DNA of 64,000 bases from NCBI GenBank assembly GCA_030512295.1, contig JAULSR010000002.1, forward strand, positions 7,316,001 to 7,380,000. The letters run 5' to 3'. Position numbers and translations under genes: made by a program. Source of the stretch: Bombardia bombarda. Taxonomy: Eukaryota > Ascomycota > Sordariomycetes > Sordariales > Lasiosphaeriaceae. Each line of letters opens with the position of its first letter. The first letter of the stretch is position 1. The notes beneath the pieces are model-generated. The model was given only the letters and a program-made list of their open reading frames with translations, ran no database searches and was not told where the DNA came from. Below, piece after piece: positions 9,851-21,015 of this stretch.

Positions 9851-10352
9851 TGTGGGCGGTTGGTGTTGTTTTGGGTGGGACTGACTAAGCAACAAGTAGG
9901 CTTGATTTTGTTACTGGGTGTGCTATGGTTACTAGTGATTGGTGACTTCTAAGTAATGGTGAGTGCAGGCCGAGTTTTGGCAGTTTATTGCCATGGAAAT
10001 TGATCACTGTCCCTCCCCCCCCTCCTTAGGGAAATATTGCTGTAATAAAAGACGTCACCTTCGAGAGGTTGTACAGTTCATGGCGGTAATCCGCGCGACA
10101 TCGCAAACCTGGTGATCAACATGTCGCTCGTATCGATGGTGAGATGACCTCATCAGCGTGTACGCGTGCGGAGGTTGTATCCGGCGTTGTTAAGTTGGAT
10201 AGTTATGAAAGCATGTATTGGTTAGGGTCAATGCTGAGAACTGAGAGCGAGAAAGGGGGTTGGTTGGCCAGTGCAACCCCCTATTTCTCTACATCAGCCC
10301 CAATATTTCCTATCAGCCGCACACTTAGAGCTCTGTTTCGTGCTGATCTCTT
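9851..10352. other. intergenic, promoter of the small heat-shock gene
   Basis: I see no gene. The part adjoining 9851 is the promoter side of the Hsp20 gene; I did not find convincing heat-shock elements by eye. Confidence 0.4.
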
Positions 10353-10471
10353 ACATACGACCATACCCACTTGAGAACTCGGCATCCCGTCCGCTCTGCC
10401 CTAGATAAGCAAGTGAGGGCCAGACTAGTAGTTGGGTCGGTGACGACCAGCGAATCCCTGGTGTTGTATGT
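10353..10471 (+). rRNA. 5S rRNA gene (dispersed copy)
   Basis: The segment begins ACATACGACC and ends TGTTGTATGT, the paired ends of fungal 5S rRNA, and is 119 nt long. Inside are GGCATCCCGTCCGCTCTGCC and GTAGTTGGGTCGGTGACGACC, then CAGCGAATCCCTGGTGTTG, all closely like Neurospora-type 5S. A T6 tract (10471-10476) follows as Pol III terminator. It is a lone copy away from rDNA, as is usual in Sordariomycetes. A few positions in the helix II/III region differ from the common type, so a variant or ageing copy is possible. Confidence 0.88.
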
Positions 10472-12251
10472 TTTTTAGTCTTGCTTTCTTTTTGCATGCG
10501 TCTTGAGGCTTGCGAAAGAGTATATATAGTAGTACCATCTGTCAGGTTGCCGAGGTGATTGTTATCGTTGATTCGTTGACTGCTTCCAAGATTGTTGAAA
10601 GGCATCGAGGGTAAGGGTTAGAATCGTGATGAGCCCCTGAGATAATCGCCCCCTTTTAAGGATTCACTTGCATGTCTCTCTGTGTAGACCTAGGTGAATA
10701 ATAGCATCCACAATTATTGAATATTGGATTTGTGATTCCGTGTCAAACCAGTGGCCAGTTTCAAGCTTAGTAATAAAGCTCTTTTCATTGAAGAGTGCTA
10801 GCTAGCTAGCAACGCCGAGAGCAGCTTTGACAGTCATAGTGGAGCATTTCCACCAGAATGTCGTCAGTCGAGGGTAGCTAGCAGCTCAAACACGTGAATC
10901 ACGTGCTGACGCGTCCGGCAGTTGGTGCTGAATGCGCTTGACCGCCAATTTACACGGTCGGCACTTTGCAGCTTCCCCGCTCGCCGTCGGTTGAAAGTGT
11001 CACCGGGCCAAAAGTCGTTGGATTCTTTGACTGAAACCGGGTAGCTTTGTCTCGTTTTATGTTAATCAATCAGTCAAAATGTTTGGGCCAGGCAGGACAG
11101 AACTGGCCATCACAAAAAAAGAGAGCTCGTCACCACTTGCGGCGATGGCATCTTTGGGCGAGTCTGATCACGCCACTGGGCCCAAACATGCATGCACGTG
11201 TAACGGTCTTCGCAAGTCGAGCCCCGAGTGTGGCAATCATCTCCCGTTCATATTGACTGTTCATCGCTTTGTTTTGTTGGGGGAGAAGCAGAGCGCCCCG
11301 CAAATTACCGAATCTCCGAGCGCCCGAAATCGAGAAGGAACGGGACGACCAGACACTTTGACCAATCAGAGACCCCATATTAACCATCGAATGCGCCATC
11401 AGTCGATCCGTCCACCGTTCGCGCCCAAAGGGTTCACACTAAAAGTACTCGGGAGCTTCTTGGATCTTGGTACCTGAGACAGACAACAGAATGGCCACCA
11501 GGGTGATTTTGGGGACCTTGAGGGAACATTGAGGAAAACTTTCGAAATGGCGGCATTTGATTTGACAGACTTGCAACACACGCAGCAAAGAGACAATTTC
11601 AAATGAGGCATTCCTGAAGCATGAATGCTCCCATGTTCATGCAGCGTGTCACATTTCCTGACGGCATCTGCGTTTGGTAATACTTAATTGGACGGGGATA
11701 TACTTGGCAAAGGCCAAAGCCACCTCCCTAAGGTGGGCCACATCCCGCTGCCATTGCCAGCGATGGCCGATGGACGACGATGGAATGCTCCTACTGCGGG
11801 GTCGAATTGGGTGAGGTGATCGCTCCCAAGTCCCTCCCTCTTTGGTCCCTCTTTGGGTCCCCTTGGCTGAAAGCGGGGTTAGGTTCGGTGGGTTCGGCCG
11901 CTGGCGCCCACTGTCTGCGGCCATATGCGGGGCAATGGACGACGTATGTACACAGTAGGTACCTTAGTGGCCCGCCACTCAGAGAATGAGAAGGCAAGGG
12001 ACATGAATATGGCAGTCGCGACCTGGCTGCGAGCCAGCCACCACCGGGATCGATCGGATAAGAGGCGCGGGGTAAGTCGTCGCACTCCTTCCACATTCCT
12101 TTCTCGAATCTTCCTTTTTCTCCTTTTCCCACATCCTCTTTTCCTCTTCATCGCTCATCAAACCACCTCACCTTCTCCACGACGAGCAAGGCCACGATAA
12201 CGATCACGACTACAGCTACAACTACAACCACGACTGCAACGAGACGACATC
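10472..12251. other. long intergenic region upstream of katG
   Basis: I see no protein-coding gene. A short palindromic tract built of GCTA units occurs at about 10798-10810. The last 200 bases form a C/T-rich then CA-rich leader just before the catalase-peroxidase start, as is common in highly expressed fungal genes. Confidence 0.5.
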
Positions 12252-14504
12252 ATGGCTGAGTGTCCTGTAAAGAAGTCGCCCATTGGCGGTGGTGGCACCA
12301 GAAACACCGACTGGTGGCCCTCGGGCTTGAAGCTCAACATCCTCCGCCAGCACACCGAGGCCACCAACCCCTACAACAAGGACTTTGACTATGCTGCCGC
12401 CTTCAAGACGCTCGACTACGAGGGCCTCAAGAAGGATCTCCACGCCCTGATGACAGACTCGCAGGACTGGTGGCCCGCCGACTTTGGTCACTATGGTGGT
12501 CTCTTCGTCCGCATGGCCTGGCACAGCGCCGGTACCTACCGCGTCTTTGACGGCCGCGGAGGTGGTGGCGAGGGCCAGCAGCGCTTCGCTCCCCTCAACA
12601 GCTGGCCCGACAACGTCAGTCTCGACAAGGCCCGCCGCCTGCTCTGGCCCATCAAGCAAAAGTACGGCAACAAAATCTCGTGGGCTGATCTGTTGCTGCT
12701 CACCGGCAACGTCGCCCTCGAGTCCATGGGCCTCAAGCCCTTTGGTTTCGCCGGTGGCCGTCCCGACACCTGGGAGGCCGATGAGTCCGTCTACTGGGGC
12801 GGCGAGACCACATGGCTCGGCAACGAAGTCCGCTACTCTGACGGCAAGGCCGGTATTTCGGGACACGGTGTGGTGGACGGTGATGAATCTAAGAAGGAAC
12901 ACAAGAACATCCACACCCGCGACCTCGAGAAGCCGCTGGGAGCCGTCCACATGGGTTTGATCTACGTCAACCCCGAGGGTCCTGATGGCATTCCCGATCC
13001 CGCCGCTTCGGCCCGGGACATCCGCACCACCTTTGGCCGCATGGCCATGAATGACGAGGAGACGGTTGCTCTTATCGCCGGTGGTCACACTTTCGGTAAG
13101 ACACACGGCGCCGCGCCTTCAGAGAATGTTGGCAACGAGCCAGAGGCTGCCCCGATTGAGCAGCAAGGTCTCGGCTGGAGCAACAAGCACGGCTCTGGAA
13201 AGGGCCCCCACACCATCACCAGTGGTCTCGAGGTTATCTGGACCAGCACTCCCGCCAAGTGGAGTCACAACTTCTTTGAGTACCTGTTCAAGTACGAGTG
13301 GGAGCTCACCAAGAGCCCGGCTGGTGCCAACCAGTGGGTTGCCAAGAACGTCGAGCCCTTCATCCCCGATGCCTACGACTCCAACGTGAAGCATCTGCCC
13401 AGAATGCTGACGTCGGATCTTGCCCTCCGTACCGACCCTGTCTACGAGAAGATCTCTCGTGACTTCCTCGCCAACCCTGACAAGTTTGCCGATGCCTTCT
13501 CTCGGGCCTGGTTCAAGCTTCTGCACCGTGACATGGGCCCCCGCTCGCGCTGGCTCGGTCCCGAGATCCCCTCAGAGGAGCTCCTCTGGGAGGACCCCAT
13601 CCCCGCCCTTAACCACCCCGTCATTGACGACAAGGATATTGCTGCCCTGAAGCAGGAGATTCTGTCGACCGGCGTGGCTCCTTACAAGTTGATCTCCACT
13701 GCCTGGGCCTCGGCGTCCACTTTCCGTGGAAGTGACAAGCGCGGTGGTGCCAACGGTGCTCGCATCCGCCTCGCTCCCCAAAAGGACTGGGAGGTCAACA
13801 ACCCTCAACAGCTTGCTGAGGTCCTCAGCGCGCTCGAGGGCGTACAGAGCAAGTTTAACTCTTCTGCCTCGGGCGGCAAGAAGGTCTCGTTGGCTGATCT
13901 CATCGTTCTCGGTGGTGTCGCCGCCCTCGAGAAGGCAGCTGGCGTTTCGGTGCCCTTCACGCCCGGTCGCACTGATGCCTCGCAGGAGAAGACGGACGCT
14001 GAGTCCTTCCAGTACCTCGAGCCGTATGCCGATGGGTTCCGCAGCTACACCAAGGGATCTACCAACCGTGTCAGCACCGAGCAGTTCCTCGTCGACAAGG
14101 CGCACCTGCTCACTCTCACCGCCCCTCAACTCACTGCTCTTGTTGGTGGTCTGCGTGTGCTGGGTGCTAACTACGATGGCTCGTCTCTTGGTGTCTTCAC
14201 CTCGCGTCCCGGCCAGCTTACCAACGACTTCTTTGTTAGCCTGCTCGACGTGAACACTGAGTGGAAGGCAACTGGCCGCGAGACGTTCGAGGGCGTTGAC
14301 CGCAAGACTGGCCAGAAGAAGTGGTCTGCTTCTCGCGCGGACCTCGTGTTCGGCTCGCACTCTGAGCTCCGCGCCATTGCCGAGGTTTATGGCAGCACTG
14401 ATGGGCAGGAGAAGTTCGTCAAGGACTTTGTGGCTGCTTGGGATAAGGTTATGAACCTGGACCGCTTTGAGGTCAAGCCGGGTACTTCTGTGCCTAAGCT
14501 TTAG
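12252..14504 (+). CDS. katG: catalase-peroxidase (KatG1, cytosolic)
   Basis: The 750-residue intronless haem enzyme breaks down hydrogen peroxide by both catalase and peroxidase reactions. The N-terminal active domain shows the distal triad Arg87-Trp90-His91 (VRMAWHSAGTYR), Tyr238 (VHMGLIYVNPEG) and Met264 (FGRMAMNDEE), which form the Trp-Tyr-Met adduct needed for catalase activity, and the proximal His279 (ALIAGGHTFGKTHG). The C-terminal half is the usual inactive duplicate domain. Length is normal (about 740-780). No signal peptide is present, which marks the intracellular KatG1 type rather than the secreted KatG2. Fungal KatG genes are held to descend from a bacterial transfer. The codon bias toward C-ending codons suggests strong expression. 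Confidence 0.97.
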   Translation: MAECPVKKSPIGGGGTRNTDWWPSGLKLNILRQHTEATNPYNKDFDYAAAFKTLDYEGLKKDLHALMTDSQDWWPADFGHYGGLFVRMAWHSAGTYRVFDGRGGGGEGQQRFAPLNSWPDNVSLDKARRLLWPIKQKYGNKISWADLLLLTGNVALESMGLKPFGFAGGRPDTWEADESVYWGGETTWLGNEVRYSDGKAGISGHGVVDGDESKKEHKNIHTRDLEKPLGAVHMGLIYVNPEGPDGIPDPAASARDIRTTFGRMAMNDEETVALIAGGHTFGKTHGAAPSENVGNEPEAAPIEQQGLGWSNKHGSGKGPHTITSGLEVIWTSTPAKWSHNFFEYLFKYEWELTKSPAGANQWVAKNVEPFIPDAYDSNVKHLPRMLTSDLALRTDPVYEKISRDFLANPDKFADAFSRAWFKLLHRDMGPRSRWLGPEIPSEELLWEDPIPALNHPVIDDKDIAALKQEILSTGVAPYKLISTAWASASTFRGSDKRGGANGARIRLAPQKDWEVNNPQQLAEVLSALEGVQSKFNSSASGGKKVSLADLIVLGGVAALEKAAGVSVPFTPGRTDASQEKTDAESFQYLEPYADGFRSYTKGSTNRVSTEQFLVDKAHLLTLTAPQLTALVGGLRVLGANYDGSSLGVFTSRPGQLTNDFFVSLLDVNTEWKATGRETFEGVDRKTGQKKWSASRADLVFGSHSELRAIAEVYGSTDGQEKFVKDFVAAWDKVMNLDRFEVKPGTSVPKL

Positions 14505-14723
14505 GGGAAGTGAAGAGTTGAAAAAGTACTTGACTGAACAGGCTTGTCACTCGTTCGATGAATTAAAGCGCGCGCTACTATAAGATAACCATATCTAGAT
14601 GTTTTGCCTATGAATATCATGAATTGAATGAATTCGATCAGTCCTGGGGGTGTTTATGTGCATGGTGTCATGTTGGTATATACAGAGGTGAAGGTCCCTC
14701 AGCCCTTTCATTAACCATCTAGG
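14505..14723. other. intergenic between convergent genes
   Basis: The 3' ends of katG and the CE1 esterase face each other here. No further gene is visible. Confidence 0.6.
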
Positions 14724-16123
14724 TTAAGTCGGAACGCACTTGAAAGATCGGATGTCAGTATTGGACCACAAGGGATTCGGCTTGATAGAATCCCGTACCT
14801 GAGCATAATAAGTGTTGTACGTGGTACATTTCGCGGTCTGGCAGGACGTGGGTCCCGTGTATCCAATGCCGCCACTATACACAAACAAAAGTCAGCCAGC
14901 CAGTCACCCCTTGATCCCCTTAATCCCCACAAGTAAGCAAACGAAAGATCCATCACTCACCACTGTCCATACAGCGACTGCCCAAGCGGCTGAAGCGACG
15001 TCGCAAATGAAGTTGCCGCCGCAGTCGTGCTAGTCTTGGTATCCGGCAGCACAAACGACGTAGGCGAAGTCGTCGCAACCGTGCTCGTCACCCCCGCAGC
15101 ACTCGTCGTCGTCGACACAGCTGCCGTCTTCGTCGTCGACGTCGTCCCCGCCCCTCCCCCGTTCGGACCCCCCTGCCCCCACCCAAAACACCCACTCCCC
15201 TTACAATCCAGCCCAAAAAACGACACCACCGTATCCGCCTGCACCTGGATATTATGCGTCACTCCCTGCGCGCTGTACGCCTCGAACCAGCCATTGGGCC
15301 CATAGCTCGTCTTGGTCCACCCGCTCAGCGGGGTATTAGCCACCGTGCTCACGGGTGTGCTGCTGAGCCCCAGCACGCCCGTCCACTCCTTGATCTGCTC
15401 GCCAAAGTTCTTGTAGTCGAGCGTCTCGTCGCTGGTGCCGTGGAAGGTCTGCATCTTGGGCCGCCAGCCCGTATACCCCGGGTATGCAGCCTTGACGATA
15501 TTTGTCCATTCTGTGGAAGTGTGGGTGACCTTGCCGGTCGCGCAGTCAGCGTTCCAGTACCCGTATATAGAGGTATTGTTCCCCGGCGCGGCGAAGCAGC
15601 CGAAGGGCACGCCGGCCCATGCCGAGCCGGCTGCGAAGATGTCTGGGTAGGAGCCGATGAGGACATTGGTCATCATCCCGCCTGACGACACGCCCGTGAC
15701 GAAGACGCGCTTTGGATCGGCGGAGTATTTCGCGAGTGTCCATTGCACCATGGAGATGATGCCCAGGGAGTCGCCGCCGAGGGCGTGGGTGAGGGTTTGG
15801 GACGAGGAGACGTCCCAGCACTGGTCGGCGGCGTTGGGGCTGTTGGGGTAGATTACGATGAAGCCGTGCTTGGAGGCGAGGGTGGCGTATTGGGAGCCGG
15901 CGTAGGCGGCGGCGGCGGTGCCGTGGCACCAGTGCGGGTTGACGAGGATGGGCGGGGAGGGGGCCAGGGCGTCGGGGACGTAGATGAAGAAGCCGACTTT
16001 TGTGGGGTTGGGGCCGAAGGAGGTGGTTATTTGGGTTAGGGTGGCGGCGGCGGTGAGGGTGGTGAGGGTGAGGAGGAGGGTGGTGATGGCGGGGAGAAGG
16101 GGGGCGGTGGTTGGGAGTTTCAT
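14724..16123 (-). CDS. CE1 acetyl xylan / feruloyl-type esterase with C-terminal CBM1
   Basis: Three exons (16123-14961, 14874-14799, 14738-14724; introns of 86 and 60 nt, both GT-AG) give 417 residues. Residues 1-26 are a signal peptide. The alpha/beta-hydrolase core shows HWCHGT, nucleophile Ser146 in TGVSSGG, Asp232 in HGTSDE and His290 in GVTHNIQ, as in CE1 poly(3-hydroxybutyrate) depolymerase-like acetyl xylan esterases. A Ser/Thr-rich linker follows. Splicing then adds a cellulose-binding CBM1: SLYGQ-CGGIGYTGPTSC...TTYNTYYAQ-CVPT. The two boundary cysteines are supplied across or just after the splice sites, which supports the model. The enzyme probably removes acetyl (or feruloyl) groups from xylan while bound to cellulose. 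The acyl specificity is not certain. Confidence 0.92.
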
Positions 16124-17577
16124 GGTGGTGGATGGTGGGACTTGGAAGTGTCCTGGGTCGGAGGGAGCTGGGGAGGGAGCATCATGATTGTGGATGGAGG
16201 ATTTCAGAGGTATATAGGAAGTTATGAAGGTGTGGTGAAATAATTGTCGTGTTTACCTCTCTTTCCCCTCTGGGATGGTGGGTTTTCGCCGCCGGGCCGC
16301 AACTTCGGCGCCAGTGCTCGGAGCATGGCTGTCCGGGGTCTGTTTCTGGTCCCACGTTGGCAGCATTATCCGCGACCGAGGGCTGGGTAATCCATAATTC
16401 TGCCAGGGGTTGTCCGCCTAGCCCGTGAGCCTTTATCCCGGCCAGATAGCAACAACAACATAATGCTTTTCCGAGGAACACATTTAACAATGCAAGGTGT
16501 TCTGAAAGAGCTGGAAGCTGGACGAAAAAGAAAAATACATCCTTGTAGGAAAAAAAAGACTAGGTTTCGACCAGCTGCAATGGAGGTATAATAAGGAAAA
16601 TAGACTATAAATCTTTGTAGCTAGTTATTAGTATCATCATCAATTCATCGCTTACCATAGGTAACTATGTCAAACAGTATCGATATTACTAAATATGAGG
16701 AACGGTAAATATGTAGATTAGCGCTTGCCCTCATACTATTAAGTTTTGAAGCAAGAACCACTGTCCTGTAAAAATCCTCTTGATTTGATATCTTGCATAT
16801 ACTGCCGGATAAACTATACGATTTTCTCTGCAGTCCGGTGAACCAATATCTACCGAACCAGATAAAATCGAGTTTCTTTGCCCTTGACACGTGTTGCTAG
16901 CCTAACAAGCCCTTTTCTTCAAGGGCTTGATGCTGTTCAGTGTTCGTACCTTGAGCGGCTTGCCCTTTCGTTTTTGCCGTTGTCTCAACTTATGATATAT
17001 ATGCCTAGTTCCAGGTCGTTAGACTAGCTAATAATAACAGCCCATTCTTTTATATAAACGGTTTTCTCATGCATACTTATGCGGGCTCTCCTTGACGCCG
17101 CCAGTGTCCTCCAAGGGCAACATTATCGATGGGGCCGACCTTATTTGATGATTGTTTACCATATGGGCATCGATTAGTCCGGGTGGCTCACATTACAACA
17201 AAGACCCTAGGTCTCTTGGTCTAGAAGATCGATCCTTTGTTTTGCGGTAATGAGAAAATGCTAGTCTATCATTTCCCTCTTCCGCGTATTGCTCCCATTC
17301 CGGCCTATCGCCTCCGTTTCTACGCAAATAGTAGTTTACAACCTATTATTTTGCAGAAGATCAGTCAGTCGTGCGTTAAATGTGCATCTCAAGTTACTAA
17401 ACATATCATGATTGCCGTCATTGTTAGTACATGACTCGCAATACTGTCCCAGTCCGTGCCAAAAGCCAATAGCAAGTCGTGGAAATTCTCCTAGTACACA
17501 GTCCAGTTGCTTGTCCAGTTGCTTGACTTTGGCTGCGACATGTGATCGGTGGTTTCCGTAGTCTTTTGCTTCTTCTT
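16124..17577. other. AT-rich intergenic region
   Basis: I see no gene. The stretch from about 16480 to 17450 is clearly more AT-rich than its neighbours and may contain old RIP-mutated repeat DNA, but no recognisable transposon protein survives. The first 200 bases are the promoter of the CE1 gene. Confidence 0.4.
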
Positions 17578-17760
17578 AGCAAAGTCGGCAAGCAGTTGGG
17601 CCTGCCACGCAGCCTCTCCGGGGGTCTTGTCTTTTGAAATGGTAGAATAGATCTAATGGCGGTTGCCTAGGCGAAATGGCGGGGCTTGAGCAGACAGTTG
17701 TTCTGGCCGTCATTGTTGAAGTCTGGCACCGAATGTCAAAAGTGGTTTGTTGGTGGAAGG
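17578..17760 (-). pseudogene. degenerate copy of the gene at 18372-18776
   Basis: On the minus strand this reads FGARLQQ, stop, then (after a second stop) YSTISKDKTPGEAAWQAQLLADFAKKKQKT. This matches the neighbouring 18.4-kb frame (FGATLQKR...YTISKDKTAGEDAWKSQLLAEFAKRTSQKT) in order and spacing. Two in-frame stops break it. It is therefore a decayed paralogue lying about 0.9 kb away in the same orientation. The family is unknown to me. Confidence 0.6.
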
Positions 17761-18371
17761 AGGTCGTTGTGTCATGCTGGAATAGTATTGTATCAATTTG
17801 CAGTGTTCGAAGTAAGGAATCTGGCCGAGCGTACGAAATAGATTGCGGTTTTCGGAGCCTGGCCATGATCCTGTTTGCGAGATAAAAGGATGCATAGCCA
17901 CGCTGCATTGCTGCATGCATCCATAATGGGACTATTAGCTTGAAGGTTGCATTCGGTATCTCGTAAGGAAGCATACGCACAAATGCGTACAAGGCAAATA
18001 GTACTTACAGTTTAAGACTCAGCGAGTTTAACTGGCGGGATAGCATACCAAGTCTGCCTTGGCAAGCGTAAACGGAATCAAGAACGTAGTATAATATAAG
18101 GTACGTAATTAGAAACTGAAACCCTCAAACGTCCATCAACCTGCCTCCAATTAGGACCTACCTCCTTTTTTTTCCCAGACACGTGAAGTCAAGTGCCGAA
18201 TCCCCCGAGCCATCACTCAAAGTATAATATGGAAGATTCCTATTGTAAATGCAGAAAACGCTGCGCTGTCCTGAAGCCATCACCTTCCAGTGTAGCACCA
18301 GAGAGTCTCCCCCGTCTGCGCTGATAGCCTGCTCAGGACTGGCAGAGGGCGTCGGCTCTCGTTTATAAAAG

Positions 18372-18903
18372 CTAACTAGTGCTTTTCTTTTTCCTTCCCC
18401 ACAGAATTCGACGAGGTTCTTTGAGGATACGGATTTCTATAGTTTTCTGGCTGGTACGCTTGGCAAATTCGGCAAGCAGTTGTGATTTCCACGCATCCTC
18501 TCCAGCAGTCTTGTCCTTGGATATAGTGTAGTGGACATGGCTGCCGTTGCAGGGACGAGATATGATGCCCCGGGCTGGCTGATGATGCTGCGCCCGTTTT
18601 TGCAGTGTGGCGCCGAATGCTGCAAGCAGATTGCTAGATTTATTGGACTTTGAGCTGTCGATGATGCGGTGGAAAGGCGAGTTGCTTGGAGACCTCAGAA
18701 CTGCATTGCCACCCCACGTGACTTTTTGCATTTGTGATTGGATTGCAGCTGCATTCGATATATAACAATGAAACATTGGTATTTACACACCGTAGAGCAC
18801 GTTCTTGACTTGACGCACAACTTTGCTTCCTTTTTAACAAGGCCACGTGGAGAAACTTACGAGTGACAAGGGCGTATCCAACATCCACATGCATCCACTC
18901 CAC
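18372..18903 (-). CDS. hypothetical protein, less-decayed paralogue
   Basis: The main frame (18776-18372) encodes PFHRIIDSSKSNKSSNLLAAFG, then SHVHYTISKDKTAGEDAWKSQLL and a basic tail. An upstream segment MHVDVGYALVT (minus strand, about 18895-18863) could be spliced on through an intron starting GTAAGT and ending at GAATGCAG, replacing the weak N-terminus of the frame; this is tentative. No signal peptide, membrane span or known domain is visible. The second, stop-riddled copy at 17578-17760 shows the segment was once a gene and has duplicated. Whether this copy is still active is uncertain. Confidence 0.4.
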
Positions 18904-18956
18904 CCGCGTCGCTTATGATAATACCTATCCACTGCTTGTAGATAACATCAAATAAA

Positions 18957-19042
18957 CTCCTTGTGGTGTAGTTGGCTATCACGTTCGACTGTAATTGATA
19001 AATCATATCGAAAGGTCACCGGCTCGATTCCGGTCGGGGAGA
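18957..19042 (+). tRNA. tRNA-Tyr (GTA) with 12-nt intron
   Basis: The segment folds as acceptor CTCCTTG/CGGGGAG (with two G-T pairs), D arm GTGTAGTTGGCTATCAC, anticodon stem TTCGA/TCGAA and T stem ACCGG/CCGGT around CTCGATT, with discriminator A. The anticodon loop is interrupted at the standard site between bases 37 and 38 by 12 nt (18995-19006). Removing them leaves the loop CTGTAAA with anticodon GTA. Introns are usual in eukaryotic tRNA-Tyr genes. Mature length is 74 nt. A T5 run lies about 10 nt downstream. Confidence 0.92.
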
Positions 19043-21015
19043 AACTTGTATTTTTGCCAACACCGCATGTCGACTGTTTTTTAGGGCAAGCAAAAAAAAG
19101 TACTATCCAGGTAAAATAAGCCTTCAAAATTTTGATAGCGCAACTGGAAGACTTAAAACTCACCATTCCTCTTGACTTTGCAGTTCGCTCGGGCATGGCT
19201 GTCTCCCAACTAACCTCGTTGATAACTCGATTGCACTCTGTGATCGTTTGCGGTTGAAGGTGGGTGCTAGCAATTGACCTGACTAACTACCTGACTAACT
19301 ACCCGCGTCGCCAAGGCACCATTGTTTAGCCACATGAAAGCAATTCAACTTAGTGGCGAATCAGAATAGGGAATTGGAATGAGACTTTAATAAGTAATTC
19401 AGCCTTTTACTTTTGGAACTCTGTCGCGATGGCGGTTTTGCAGGGTCAACTCCCCCCCGTACCCAGAACCGTTTGGATGTGTTGTTCACAGTCAGCAGGG
19501 GGGGGAAATAAACGAAAGTTCATTTGGGGTATCGGACCTTGGCCAACCTCTTGTACGAAACTGAAGCACTGAAAATTGAGCAAGACATCTCATGAATACA
19601 ACCGCCTTGTTTTTATTATGTGCGAGAAGCGGTGACGGCAAGGAAAAGTGCGAGAGGCGAGGGCCCATGGGTGTCGAGACTATTTGTTTCACTTGCAGCG
19701 GCGGGCAGACTGTGACAGCTTGGCAAGAGCATGGAGCCCAGACACCAACCACATGGATAGTTAACCTTCCCGGCAGGCAATCTCGCAAATCATTTTCACA
19801 TCGCGCCCGGCTTGTTTGTGTCCAGATTCCAGGCAGATGCATCCTACACAGTAAAGAAGAAAAAGGAATCATCGGTCTGCCTGGAGAATCCTGGAGAATC
19901 CTGGTTATCTAACGAGTGAGTGGGCTGAGTAAGGGAAGCAAAAGGTAGGCTGCAGCTGCCATTGCCATCTGATTACACACTCAGCAAGCTCTTTCCTAAT
20001 CTTTATCGTGAGAATGGAGCTCGGTCCATCCTCGTCAGTTGTTCCTTCCATGAATTCCATCTTCCCATTCAAAGCAGAGTTGGTTGGGGATCCACACGCC
20101 CTGGAAAATCTTATCTGGGGAAACCCGGCCATACGTGACTGCCTGGGGCTGGCTGCCTGGGACCTACAATCCATTACAATCCATGCAAGTTACTACCAGT
20201 CCAAAAACTGCAACCTGCACTTCTGTCTTCTTACAAACACCACACACGGCACCACGCCACACGACTTGATAATGCAAAGGCGGGGGGTGACCAATTAACA
20301 CGCTAGCTAACCGAGCAAGATGAATTTTGGGCCTCACCAACTCTCATCCTGCACCGTGTAGCAACACAGAGGATGGAAAATGGCGTTCGTTTGCACGGCG
20401 TCTGACCAAACAAAGCAGACAATTTCCTGTCAGTGCGGCTTTCACACCACACACAGCGAATCTGCAGTCAGGAGGCCCGAGTCCCTGCTTTCTATCTCAA
20501 TGGGGTTTGGCTTGGGCTCGACCATGACCTTTTGAGCTAAAGCGCATCCCTAGACCGCAGCTTTGACCGTCGCCATTCGGTCGCCATGCGGCGTCCCCAT
20601 CATCCCTCCCACAAGCAGATGCAGAATCGACCGGGGAAAGACAATGGGGAACCCTTCTTTTGGCCCCCATAGTGAGACCAGATCAACACAAGTGGCGTAC
20701 ACAAACTTCTTTGACTCGACGATGCGTGCTCTTTCACGTCTTTCTGTGTTCGCATCAGCCCCCCGTCTGCCACCGCCGTGCAGCTGACAGGACAAAGCCA
20801 CCGGGGTGACCGCCAGCACTCCAGGTCCTCTCAGTCTCAAGTCCAAATTCCACGCACCGCCGGGTCCAGTCCAGTCGTCCGTCCTACATATGCAGCAGCC
20901 GTCCTGCTCAAGGCTGTTTGTCGGCCCTTTTTCTTCTTGGACGAGATCTACCGTCCCATCGTTGTGTACCATCCGCTGAGCCGCAAATCCGCCAACCGGG
21001 AAGCCATCGTTGATA
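19043..21015. other. long intergenic region / 5' leader of the GPCR gene
   Basis: I see no supported coding gene in about 2 kb. Open frames here lack domains and normal codon use. Long upstream regions are common for fungal signalling genes, so much of this may be promoter and 5' UTR of the receptor. Confidence 0.45.

Noticed and set aside
12222..14360. Long antisense frames opposite katG
   Set aside because: They are produced by codon bias of the catalase-peroxidase gene; no independent start or domain support.
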